A DNA stretch of 64,000 nt, from assembly GCA_964019335.1 (NCBI GenBank), contig OZ025674.1:62001-126000 (forward strand). The letters run 5' to 3'. How positions within the stretch are numbered: position 1 is the first letter of the stretch; each line of letters opens with the position of its first letter. The position numbers and the translations under genes are program-made. The notes beneath the pieces were generated by a model. The model did no database searches, was not told the DNA's origin, and saw only the letters and a list, made by a program, of their open reading frames with translations. Source of the stretch: Diplonema japonicum. Taxonomy: Eukaryota; Euglenozoa; Diplonemea; Diplonemida; Diplonemidae. Below are positions 19,926 to 31,227 of the stretch, piece by piece.

Positions 19926-22900
19926 ATGCGTGTTGGCATCCTGTTACTTGTGTCTTTTGCAGGTGCGAGGAGGCTGGAGCAGGAGGCCATGGACTCTGCA
20001 GATGGAGCTTGGCAGGACATACCACAACACGGTGTCGTACCTGAGGAGCGGTATGGGATGACGCTAGCTGCTGTGGAGGGAGGGCTGTGGTTGTATGGTG
20101 GGTGGAACAAAGAGAACGTGATGCTCCATGACGTGTGGATGTTGAACACAAGTAGTCTGCGGTGGTCCAAACTCTTCGGTAGCAGGCACCCCCTCCCACG
20201 CTCCGGCCCCACAGTGTGGTCTGTGAACAGCGGCGCTGAGATCTATATGTTTGGTGGGAGAACAGAAACCTACAGGAATGACTTGTGGGTCTACAATGTG
20301 GCTTTGCAAGAGTGGACTGAGATCCTCAGCATGTCTGGGGTGCCCCGTCAGCGGTCTGGTGCGTCTGCTTTCCTGGTCGCACCCGACGTGCTTGGCATTC
20401 ACGGTGGAAGGGGTTTCAGAGGCATTCTCAACGAGCTATGGACATTCAACATCACCAGCAAGGTGTGGACTCTCTATGACACTACGGGTCCAGCACGGAC
20501 TCAGCATGTGGTCGCGTTCTACAACGGCACACTGCAGGTCCTCGGTGGCCAAGGCGACACGATGGTGTCTTTCTTCAACTGGACACACAAAACCTGGCGC
20601 CACACACCACACCACCATACGCCACGCGAGAGTGGATGCTACTCCGTTGCGGGAAGCAACATTTATGAAGCAGGGGGCACCATCAACGGTGAGCTGCAGG
20701 CTGACGTTCTGCAGCACCACACGGACGGCACCACTACAGTGCTGTCCTCCGAGCTTGACGCGGTAGCTGGGGCCAGCTGCAGTGCATCTGATGACATAAA
20801 GACGTTAATTATCTTCGGTGGCCGCATTGCCACAGGGCTTCACAACAAACTGACCGAGATCACACTGTCCAACAGGACAGTGCGACATTCACCCCATCGC
20901 GATCTGCCTGCATCTAGGGCACTACACGCAGCCGTCCGCATCAGCACAGACATGGTGGTGTTCGGTGGTATCAACTCGGGGTACGTGCTGGGTGACCTGT
21001 GGGCATTGCGAGTGATGGGAGAAGATAAGATCACCGACATGCTGTGGGTACAGATCGAGCCGTCGGGCACTTTGCAACCTGAGCCTCGCTTCGGGCACGC
21101 AGCGGCAGCGGTGGGCGACGTTATGCTGATGTTCGGTGGTGAGCTTCGGAACGGACTACCGTGTGCGGAACTGTGGCTGCTGCAGTGGCAAAGCAAGATA
21201 TGGACGCAAATAGAAGCAACCCAACGCAACTGGCCCAACCCCCGATCGGGGCATGTGATGACCAGCGACAAGAAGGGTATCTTGATCTATGGGGGTGAGT
21301 CGTCGGTTGGCGCCCTTAGTGACGTGTGGCGGTTCAACCTAGGTACCTCAGAGTGGACAAGGCTTGTGGGGAACACCCCTGGGGTGCGGTCACATGGTGC
21401 GATTGCTAGCACGGGGGGGATGTACTTCTTCTTCTCAGGAGGGATGGACAACACGGGCACGCCCAGCAAGGAGATTTGGAAGGCCGAGTACACAGAGACA
21501 ACTATTACTTGGCTACACATTACTTCGTTACACATCGAGCTCGGCAATCACGCCATGGTCATCGCAGGCCCGCTGGTGAACTGCTCGTTCCCCAAGCTCA
21601 TCATTGTCGGAGGCCAGTCGTATGGAGAGCTGCACGAGAGCGGCAGCAAGATGGTCACTGTGGCGCCTGATGCTTCGTGCAACGCGGGTTATGTGTCTGT
21701 GTCGGGTGAGCAGTGGTTTTCGGCAAGAATGGGACACTCGCTGCTGTATTTCGGCAACAAGCTGATTGTGTACGCTGGGTACGGGACGACACCACTACGT
21801 GAGTGGCACCACGAGCATACCTTGAGCGACTCAGCGGTCCACACATTGTCGCAGTTATGCACGTTCGTGTCTACGGACTGTTGGCAGTGCGCCCCTGGGT
21901 ACTATCACTACAATGGCACCTGCAGCATGTGCCAACATGGGCAATACTCTGATCACTGGGGAGCAAGCAACTGTAGCATCTGTCCTGTCGGCACCTTCCA
22001 GCCTGCAAAAACCGCCATCAGCAACAGACAGTGTACACTGTGCCCCGCGGGGACATTTTCTCCCAAACCAGGACGAGGCGCCTGCGAAATGTGCCACCCA
22101 TACCACACTTGCCGCCATGGTGCCACTATGCCGGATGTGGTGATTCACGACACTGCCAGCGCGCTGGAGAAGGAGTCCAAGCAGCCTATCCAAGGAGAGA
22201 ACCACCTGCACCAAGTAGACCTAGAGGTGCTGAATAACGCACGCACCTTGGCTTGGCTCATCTGCCTAGGCATAGTGACCATTCTACTTGCCATTTTTAT
22301 AGTTATGCACTTCTCGAATAAGCTGCACGCAATGCGCAAGTTCGACGTGCTTTTCAACGGTCAGAGCGCCGTCAAGATCTTCCAGTACGCTGGCACCATC
22401 CGTATTGTGAACCGCACGCCCTTGGGGGGGCTCTTTTCGCTCATCTTCGTAACAGTCTTGATGGCATTCTTACTTACAGTAACAGTCTTGCCGTACTTGT
22501 ACAACAATGGTATCGAGGTACGACTGTTGCCGAGATTCCTTGCAGCCTACGAACTGTCTTTGGCGGAAGAAACAACGGCCTTGAGCATGAGGTTGTCATG
22601 CAACATTTCTGGAAATGCAGTGACATTAGGGACGTGTGCCGTAGGGGCACAATGTTCTCCTGAGCTGAATATCTCTGTCGAGGACGTAGCAGGCGAGTGG
22701 CAGACGAGCTGCAAAGAGTACGTGGACACATGCGAAGTCACGACAGAGTGTCCAGAGTGCACGCTCAGCACAGATGCAGCTGAGGGCAGGGTGAAGCTCT
22801 ACATTGAGCACGAGGACGTGTACTCGACAGAGATCCGGTGGCAGGCTGAGACAAAGTCAGGTCTCAACAACAACTACGACAGCACCCAGACGGGTACTAT

Positions 22901-24101
22901 TATACCTGCTGCCGAGAATGTCTTCAAAGGGCTCAAGACACCCTCTGAGATCTTTATTCTGGTGTACCCTCTTATCGAAACGAGCAGCTGGGAGTCTTAC
23001 ATCACAGCTATCGGGCACTTGTTCGGGTCCTCGGGCAGTGCAGCTGGCTCCGAAGCCCGAGTCGACTCGCTGCACACGACAGAAGGCTTCCGGCTCGAGT
23101 TTGTACTGCGGGCGAACACAGGCGTGCAGTACAACAGATTCTACTACCACGAGCCAAGCTACTATGTTGCGTTGGCCCTAGCGTGCGTGGCAGGGCTGCT
23201 CTCGGGGATGCAGGTGCTGTACAGGATCATCACGGCACTGACTGAACCGAAGCACCCGCATGAGACTACCATCATCGAGCCGAATGAAGTGGGCCGCACG
23301 AAGCTTCTGCTGTGGGAGTATGAGTGGTTGAAGAGAAAAGGGACAGCAGAAGAACTGCAAGAGTTCGAAGAAAGGCTGCGCGAGTCAGGTGCACCCATAG
23401 ACGACAAGCTGAAACGAGAGAAAGGAACGGTGTTCTATCAGACGCAAAGATGGCGCAAGGTATACATCGCGCTGATGGAGGAAAGGCAGAAACTGTTCCT
23501 GAAGGAAGCGGGACTGGACGACCGACGTCTGGTGCTGCAGAAAGAAGAGGTGGACATCGACATGATGAAGGTCCACCCGAAGCATATGCTGCGTGATGCC
23601 TTCACGGGCGGGCCGTGTGAGGAGTCGGAAGCGTCGGTGCTCATCAACTTCGACATGGCGCCTGAGCCGCAAATCACAACGCTAGATAAGGTTCTTGTGT
23701 TTAAGAATGGATTAGAGTATCAGAAGGACTGCGCAGAGGTAAACCTTGCCGCCGATGAGACATTGTGCGGAAAGGAAGGGGTCATCCTGAATGCTGACAG
23801 TGAGGGGCGGCAACTCATCTTGGATGTAGGTGGTGTCATCACTTCAGTACCACTTGCGAGTGTACGGATGATGTCCTCAATGATCGACCTTAGTAGGGCC
23901 AAGATCGACAACGTGGAAGCTGACGCCGTGCGGACCTCATCCTCCACGAAGACCATCGACGCCACCACAGCAACAGACATCATGGAGACAGACACTGCCT
24001 CCACCACCACCATCTCCACAACAGGGGCCTTCAATGCGGCCTCGCAGTATGACAACAGCTCGCGCACCACCACACCCACTGAGATCATCGACTTCGAGTA
24101 A
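19926..24101 (+). CDS. Kelch-repeat, Cys-rich multi-pass membrane protein (1391 aa)
   Basis: Starts with a short hydrophobic signal peptide (MRVGILLLVSFAGARR). Residues 40-600 carry about ten Kelch motifs (YGGWNKENVMLHDVW, MFGGRTETYRNDLWVY, HGGRGFRGILNELW, VFGGINSGYVLGDLW, YGGESSVGALSDVWRF), enough for one or two beta-propellers. Residues 650-745 are a GCC2/GCC3 or ephrin-receptor-like Cys-rich segment (CPVGTFQPAK, CPAGTFSPKPGRGACEMC). Transmembrane helices lie near 775-796, 835-858 and 1080-1102, with a Cys-containing domain between the second and third. The last 280 residues form a charged tail ending in Ser/Thr-rich sequence. Many N-x-S/T sites fit an exposed N-terminal ectodomain. Inferred: surface or endomembrane receptor/adhesion protein of a type common in protists; ligand unknown. 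No introns. Acceptor-like CTGCAG lies about 12 nt before the ATG. Confidence 0.82.
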   Translation: MRVGILLLVSFAGARRLEQEAMDSADGAWQDIPQHGVVPEERYGMTLAAVEGGLWLYGGWNKENVMLHDVWMLNTSSLRWSKLFGSRHPLPRSGPTVWSVNSGAEIYMFGGRTETYRNDLWVYNVALQEWTEILSMSGVPRQRSGASAFLVAPDVLGIHGGRGFRGILNELWTFNITSKVWTLYDTTGPARTQHVVAFYNGTLQVLGGQGDTMVSFFNWTHKTWRHTPHHHTPRESGCYSVAGSNIYEAGGTINGELQADVLQHHTDGTTTVLSSELDAVAGASCSASDDIKTLIIFGGRIATGLHNKLTEITLSNRTVRHSPHRDLPASRALHAAVRISTDMVVFGGINSGYVLGDLWALRVMGEDKITDMLWVQIEPSGTLQPEPRFGHAAAAVGDVMLMFGGELRNGLPCAELWLLQWQSKIWTQIEATQRNWPNPRSGHVMTSDKKGILIYGGESSVGALSDVWRFNLGTSEWTRLVGNTPGVRSHGAIASTGGMYFFFSGGMDNTGTPSKEIWKAEYTETTITWLHITSLHIELGNHAMVIAGPLVNCSFPKLIIVGGQSYGELHESGSKMVTVAPDASCNAGYVSVSGEQWFSARMGHSLLYFGNKLIVYAGYGTTPLREWHHEHTLSDSAVHTLSQLCTFVSTDCWQCAPGYYHYNGTCSMCQHGQYSDHWGASNCSICPVGTFQPAKTAISNRQCTLCPAGTFSPKPGRGACEMCHPYHTCRHGATMPDVVIHDTASALEKESKQPIQGENHLHQVDLEVLNNARTLAWLICLGIVTILLAIFIVMHFSNKLHAMRKFDVLFNGQSAVKIFQYAGTIRIVNRTPLGGLFSLIFVTVLMAFLLTVTVLPYLYNNGIEVRLLPRFLAAYELSLAEETTALSMRLSCNISGNAVTLGTCAVGAQCSPELNISVEDVAGEWQTSCKEYVDTCEVTTECPECTLSTDAAEGRVKLYIEHEDVYSTEIRWQAETKSGLNNNYDSTQTGTIIPAAENVFKGLKTPSEIFILVYPLIETSSWESYITAIGHLFGSSGSAAGSEARVDSLHTTEGFRLEFVLRANTGVQYNRFYYHEPSYYVALALACVAGLLSGMQVLYRIITALTEPKHPHETTIIEPNEVGRTKLLLWEYEWLKRKGTAEELQEFEERLRESGAPIDDKLKREKGTVFYQTQRWRKVYIALMEERQKLFLKEAGLDDRRLVLQKEEVDIDMMKVHPKHMLRDAFTGGPCEESEASVLINFDMAPEPQITTLDKVLVFKNGLEYQKDCAEVNLAADETLCGKEGVILNADSEGRQLILDVGGVITSVPLASVRMMSSMIDLSRAKIDNVEADAVRTSSSTKTIDATTATDIMETDTASTTTISTTGAFNAASQYDNSSRTTTPTEIIDFE

Positions 24102-24200
24102 GGGCTTCCGCCCTTGTTATAATTCCTTTTCAGACCTCTCCTTTCAAACATCTCCTTCCCCCCCCCCCCCCCCCCCCTCCCCTTTCTTCCTTCCCACTTC

Positions 24201-24220
24201 ACTACAGGGTAGCTATCACA
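24201..24220 (+). promoter_or_regulatory. Candidate trans-splice acceptor before the CCDC137-like gene
   Basis: A long C/T tract (24123-24200, with a run of about 18 C) ends in ACTACAG at 24201-24207, 13 nt upstream of ATG 24221. This is the classic polypyrimidine-AG arrangement. Confidence 0.45.
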
Positions 24221-25180
24221 ATGCCGAGCAAAGCAGCAGCAAAGAGACAAAAATACACTGGCACGACTAAAGTGCGGAAGGGGAAAACCAATCTGAAAAA
24301 GAGGATCAGGGTGGTGAAGAATGACAAGCCAAAGTATCACTGGGGTGCGAAGAAGCTCACGCCGTGGGAGAAGGTGAGTGCAAAGAAGTTTAGGGAGAAG
24401 TTACCGTCAGCGGTGGTTGAGAACCCGCACAAGATCCCGAAGAGCATGAGGAGCATCATGGAGTGGCAGAGGAGGGAGAAGGTGAAGGAAGAAGCGGCAA
24501 AAGAGGCAGCGGAACAACAAGCGGCGGAGGAAGCAGAGAAGACCAAAGCAGTCGAAGAAGTGCCAACGAAGAAGAAAGTAGTTCGACGGAAGAAGCGGGC
24601 TTTGGAAGAGGCAGAGATGGCAGAAGAGGCAGAGGAGATGGCGAAGGCCGAACCTGCGGAGGCCCAAGGGAGCAACCTACGTGGGTCGTACCAGACGCTG
24701 CAGAGGAGGAAGCGTGTGAAGGCGCAGGCGCGTGCCGTGGACTCAGATGAAGATGACGAAATTGGCGACGAGGATGAGGGCAAGAACGTTACAGGCATCA
24801 GGAGTTTCTCGCAGCTGAGCAAGAACGAACCCGTTTTCGGTGAGCAGGCACAAGCACCACCCACACTGAAGCTGCCTAACGACAAGAGGTCCCTGATGCC
24901 AGACCACATCAAGAAGAGAAAGATGAGGGAACTGCTGGAGCGCGTCGCTGCGGGTGGCCCCGTCGAACTCCCAAAGCCCAGCATCAAGGAGGCCGGCAGC
25001 AGGAGTGAGTTGTCATCCTTCGAGCAGATGCAGCTCGCGGCAAGGGAGCAGTACAAGAAGTTCAAAACAAGCCAAAAGAAAAAAGAAATGCAGGTCACCC
25101 AGGAGCAGAATCTGAGCAAGGCGGCGAAGAGGAAGGCCCGCGCGTCCGACCACACGCAGGAGGTGAACGATTACGTTTGA
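24221..25180 (+). CDS. Lys/Glu-rich, probably nucleolar, CCDC137-like protein
   Basis: 319 aa, single exon. The N-terminus is strongly basic (KRQKYTGTTKVRKGKTNLKKR), followed by NPHKIPKSMRSIMEWQRREK, a Glu/Ala/Lys coiled coil (85-145), an acidic DSDEDDEIGDEDEG patch, and VFGEQAQAPPTLKLP with MPDHIKKRKMRELLERV. The combination of an N-P-x-K-I-P-x-x-x-R-x-I-M motif with an F-G-E-x-x-x-x-P-P box recalls the CCDC137 family of chromosome-periphery/nucleolar proteins. The match is by motif order only. Low-complexity basic/acidic composition makes chance resemblance possible, and a ribosome-biogenesis factor of another family is the main alternative. Confidence 0.5.
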   Translation: MPSKAAAKRQKYTGTTKVRKGKTNLKKRIRVVKNDKPKYHWGAKKLTPWEKVSAKKFREKLPSAVVENPHKIPKSMRSIMEWQRREKVKEEAAKEAAEQQAAEEAEKTKAVEEVPTKKKVVRRKKRALEEAEMAEEAEEMAKAEPAEAQGSNLRGSYQTLQRRKRVKAQARAVDSDEDDEIGDEDEGKNVTGIRSFSQLSKNEPVFGEQAQAPPTLKLPNDKRSLMPDHIKKRKMRELLERVAAGGPVELPKPSIKEAGSRSELSSFEQMQLAAREQYKKFKTSQKKKEMQVTQEQNLSKAAKRKARASDHTQEVNDYV

Positions 25181-25253
25181 GTAGTGAATATCATGTTCAT
25201 GCTGCTTGTAGCTGCAGGGCGCAACACTCACAATAGGTTCCAACACAAGCAAC

Positions 25254-25991
25254 ATGTGGGACTGGCTGTGGGGGGAGGCACGTGCGGAGGACACGTCGCA
25301 TGAGTGGGTAGAGGAAGAGAAGGTGGTCAGGCTGGACAGCAACACACCAGTGAAGGAAGGTTTCTACAGCACAGTGAAACGAGGCGACAGAGTACGATGG
25401 GTGCAGTGGCGGAGGAGGATAAAGATCACAGTGCGCGCTGACCCAGAGGAAGAAGACGTGCGCGTGCACCTCGGGGAGACTGTGGTCCGACTGCGGCTAG
25501 GGCTGCACTACTTGGAGTTCCCGTTGCTGAAGACAGCTAACGTGGAGAAGAGCCACTGGGAGAGGACAGAAGGAAAGGTTATAGTTACACTTGCAAAGGC
25601 AAAGGGGAGCTGCGATCAGTGGGACCACTTAGTTAGCCTGCCTTCGAGGCACACGAGGGCGTGGCTGGCGTATGACTGGGACGCACACACCGAAGAAGAA
25701 GACTTCGAGAAGCAGAAGATCGTTGCTAGGCAGCGTGCAATGCTAAAGCAGCACCAACAGACAGCGAAGTACATGGCTACCTTCGGTGATGTTCTTATTA
25801 AGTACGTAGGGCAGGACCACACTGTGACTGCAGTCACCCCGCCCGACGACCTCATCATGGTAGGGACCCCCGCTCCGCACAGAAAGAAGAGAAAGACCGT
25901 GCCTCCTATAGAGCGCCTTTTCTCTGTTCTCTCCGAAGCCAACATCCCCCGCCCCACCCCTACAACAGTGACGCCTTGCAATGTCCCTTGA
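25254..25991 (+). CDS. CS-domain (p23/NudC-type) protein
   Basis: 245 aa, single exon. Residues 48-125 form a CS/HSP20-like beta-sandwich: VRWVQWRRRIKITVRA, DVRVHLGETVVRLRL, then YLEFPLLKTANVEKSHWERTEGKVIVTLAKA, where the W-x-x-x-E/G-x-V-x-V-x-L stretch is typical of p23 and NudC. A second region (LPSRHTRAWLAYDWDAH) resembles the W-x-x-L-Y-D-W-D segment common after CS domains. The C-terminus is basic then Pro/Thr-rich. CS proteins usually act as HSP90 co-chaperones or as factors assembling dyneins. Given enkurin next door a role in axonemal assembly is attractive but unproven. It starts 73 nt after the previous stop. Confidence 0.7.
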   Translation: MWDWLWGEARAEDTSHEWVEEEKVVRLDSNTPVKEGFYSTVKRGDRVRWVQWRRRIKITVRADPEEEDVRVHLGETVVRLRLGLHYLEFPLLKTANVEKSHWERTEGKVIVTLAKAKGSCDQWDHLVSLPSRHTRAWLAYDWDAHTEEEDFEKQKIVARQRAMLKQHQQTAKYMATFGDVLIKYVGQDHTVTAVTPPDDLIMVGTPAPHRKKRKTVPPIERLFSVLSEANIPRPTPTTVTPCNVP

Positions 25992-26371
25992 GAAGGGTGG
26001 TTTTTTTTCCTCTTCTTTTCTTCTGCTACTTTTTCTTAAGTTTTCCGTTCTTGTTGTCAGGTTTACACTCCGCCGCGCCCGTCGCGTCCCTTTTTATTTT
26101 TGTTATTGTCCACCCCCCCACCCCCCTCGAGTTACACCGGAGTAAGAAGGTGGAAAGAGAGTTGTGTTTAAGAAAGAGAGCCAAAAAAACAAGAACAAAC
26201 AACAACAACAACAACAAAGAAAGAACAACCAGCCCTACTACTACACGGAAGGTCGTATTTTTAAAGTTTTTTTTTCTTTTATATTTTTATCCACCTTATA
26301 TTTATATTATGTCGCACAGTACCAGCCACCAAGGCAGGCAGGCAGGGGGGGTAGGCGAGAGAGGAAAAAAA
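25992..26371. other. Intergenic, T/C-rich then A-rich
   Basis: Pyrimidine tracts (26003-26135) followed by an A/C-rich stretch. An open frame from 26164 runs into enkurin but encodes low-complexity sequence, so I treat it as untranslated. Confidence 0.5.
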
Positions 26372-29233
<2,862 letters not shown>

Positions 29234-30676
29234 ATGAGGGTGCTCCCTGTGCTGTTCTGCCTGCTGCTCAGCAGCGAGGCGGCCTACAAAACCCCCATTA
29301 AGCATGTTGTGGTGCTGATGGAGGAGAACAGGTCGTTCGACCACATGCTTGGATGGTACAACAAGACAAAGATTGATGGTCTGACTGGTAAGGAATTCAA
29401 CCTTTTGAACCTAAGCAACCCCAATGGCCCGAGGGTCACTGTGGGGAAGACCTCTGCCTACATCGCCCCCTTTGACCCAAACCACGGTACACCTGCGACC
29501 ACCTACAAGATCTACGGCAACGGTGATGTGCCCACCATGGATGGTTTTGCTGCCTACGAGCACAACCAGATGCGTCATGCCGACCCCTCGTCCGTGCTTA
29601 ACATGTTCACCCCCGAGCGTCTCCCCATTATGTCTACGCTCGCTGAGGAGTTTGCTGTCTTCGACCGCCTGTTCTGCTCCGTCCCCGGCCCCACTACCCC
29701 CAACCGCCTCTTCCAGCTCATGGGCACCTCCCTCGGCAACACCGAAACCGGCGCCAAAGACAACACCACCACCGGCCTCTACCCTGGCAAGACCATCTTC
29801 GACTCCTTTGAAGAGGCTGGGCACGATTGGAAATTCTACTTCCAGAACTACCCGTGGGAGGCCACTGTTATCGAAAAGCTCGCCATGTCCCCCGACAACA
29901 TGAAGGATTGGGAGGCCTTCCTGAAGGACGCGAAGGAGGGTACCCTCCCCACCTTCTCGTTCTTGAACCCCAGGTGGTTTGTCACCGGCCTCATGGGCAG
30001 CAATGACCAGCACCCCGACCACGATGTGAGGATGGGCGAGTCTCTCATCAAGGAGACCTACGAGGCGCTCAGGAACGGCAAGGCGTGGAACGACACGCTC
30101 TTCGTGCTGACGTACGACGAGCACGGTGGGTTCTACGACCACGTGCCGCCTCCCACTGGTGTCCCGGCACCCGATGACTACCCGTCCTTCCCCGACAAGT
30201 TCGACTTCACCAGGCTTGGCGTGCGCATCCCTACACTGCTGATCTCACCGTGGATTAAGAAGGGGACTGTCATCCACAAGCCTGACGGACCGCAGCCCAA
30301 CTCGGAGTACGAGCTGACGTCGCTGCTGTCAACTTTGAAGAACATGTTTGAGCTGCCGGGGCCGCACCTGTCCAAGAGGTCTGCGTGGGCGGGCACTTAC
30401 GACCACTTCCTCACTGAGCTCACCACGCCCCGTACTGACTGCCCGGCAGAGCTGCCTCCCTCCCCGAAGTACTTGACGCCTCTGCAGGCTGAAATCGAGG
30501 CCTCGCTGCCTATCAACGGGCTGCAGAAGGAGATCACCGGCTTCGTGTCGAGGTTCAGGGGGGAACAGGCACCGCCCGTTCCTGCGACGCAGGGCGAGGC
30601 GTCGAAGTGGATCGACAGGATGCTCATTGAGATCATGTCGGGCAAGAACGTACTGGGGGTGAAGAAGTCCCAGTAG
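29234..30676 (+). CDS. Plant-type non-specific phospholipase C (phosphoesterase family)
   Basis: 480 aa, single exon. A signal peptide (MRVLPVLFCLLLSSEAAY) is followed by the PF04185 phosphoesterase domain. Diagnostic motifs: KHVVVLMEENRSFDHMLGW (25-41), GPTTPNRLFQLMGTS, SNDQHPDHDVRMGE, TYDEHGGFYDHVPPP, RLGVRIPTLLISPWIKKGTV, and SEYELTSLLSTLKNMFELP with LSKRSAWAGTYDHF. These are the metal- and phosphate-binding segments shared by plant NPC enzymes and bacterial phospholipase C/acid phosphatase AcpA. Likely reaction: hydrolysis of phospholipid headgroups to diacylglycerol, or broad phosphomonoesterase action, in the secretory route or outside the cell. Codon choice is strongly GC-ending, unlike most neighbours, suggesting high expression. 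No membrane anchor or obvious retention signal. Confidence 0.92.
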   Translation: MRVLPVLFCLLLSSEAAYKTPIKHVVVLMEENRSFDHMLGWYNKTKIDGLTGKEFNLLNLSNPNGPRVTVGKTSAYIAPFDPNHGTPATTYKIYGNGDVPTMDGFAAYEHNQMRHADPSSVLNMFTPERLPIMSTLAEEFAVFDRLFCSVPGPTTPNRLFQLMGTSLGNTETGAKDNTTTGLYPGKTIFDSFEEAGHDWKFYFQNYPWEATVIEKLAMSPDNMKDWEAFLKDAKEGTLPTFSFLNPRWFVTGLMGSNDQHPDHDVRMGESLIKETYEALRNGKAWNDTLFVLTYDEHGGFYDHVPPPTGVPAPDDYPSFPDKFDFTRLGVRIPTLLISPWIKKGTVIHKPDGPQPNSEYELTSLLSTLKNMFELPGPHLSKRSAWAGTYDHFLTELTTPRTDCPAELPPSPKYLTPLQAEIEASLPINGLQKEITGFVSRFRGEQAPPVPATQGEASKWIDRMLIEIMSGKNVLGVKKSQ

Positions 30677-31227
30677 ACAGACAGTGGTGGCTAATGACGG
30701 GAAGACAGCACTGCTGTCATTCTGCGTCCTACACCGCATAATATAGCAAACTCGCTCGCGGCGAGGCCAGCAACGTTTGATCATCTGTTTTTTTCTTTTT
30801 TTTTTGTTCTTATTGTTTCTGCCCTTTCCAGTAGCACGGCCTTTAGCTGTGACACTGTGATGCCTTTTATTTTCCCTCTATTTTGTTTCCCTTCTTTCGT
30901 ATCTGACTTCTTCGTGTTCTTCTCTTCCTTCTTTGCTTTCCCCCCTTTCGTTGCATCTCACACAATAAACAAAAGGAAAAAGAAAAAAAAAGGCCATGCA
31001 CAAGACTGGCAAGTCCAGCAGCTTCCAGCGCTGGCTAAAAAAACAAAAAAGGGAAAGAAGCAAGAAGCTAGTTTTTGCGTGCTTAAACGTGTTCGTCCAC
31101 CTTTACGCCTTCATACGGTGTCACTGTTCTTCCCCTCCCCCTTCTTTTTCTTTATTCTCTTTTGCTTCGTCTTTCTCCTTTTTTTCCATCCCGCACCACC
31201 ACACAGCATTACTAATCACATATAACA
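30677..31227. other. Intergenic, T/C-rich with an acceptor-like site
   Basis: Low-complexity sequence with short reading frames on both strands that look non-coding. CCACCACACAG (31196-31206) precedes the next ATG by 21 nt. Confidence 0.55.

Noticed and set aside
26164..26371. N-terminal extension of enkurin
   Set aside because: Poly-Lys/Gln/Tyr translation of low-complexity DNA; enkurin homology begins with the short exon at 26372 and the pentamer intron explains the gap.
29411..30142. Minus-strand frame opposite the phospholipase C
   Set aside because: Shadow of a biased coding strand; the + strand has all family motifs.
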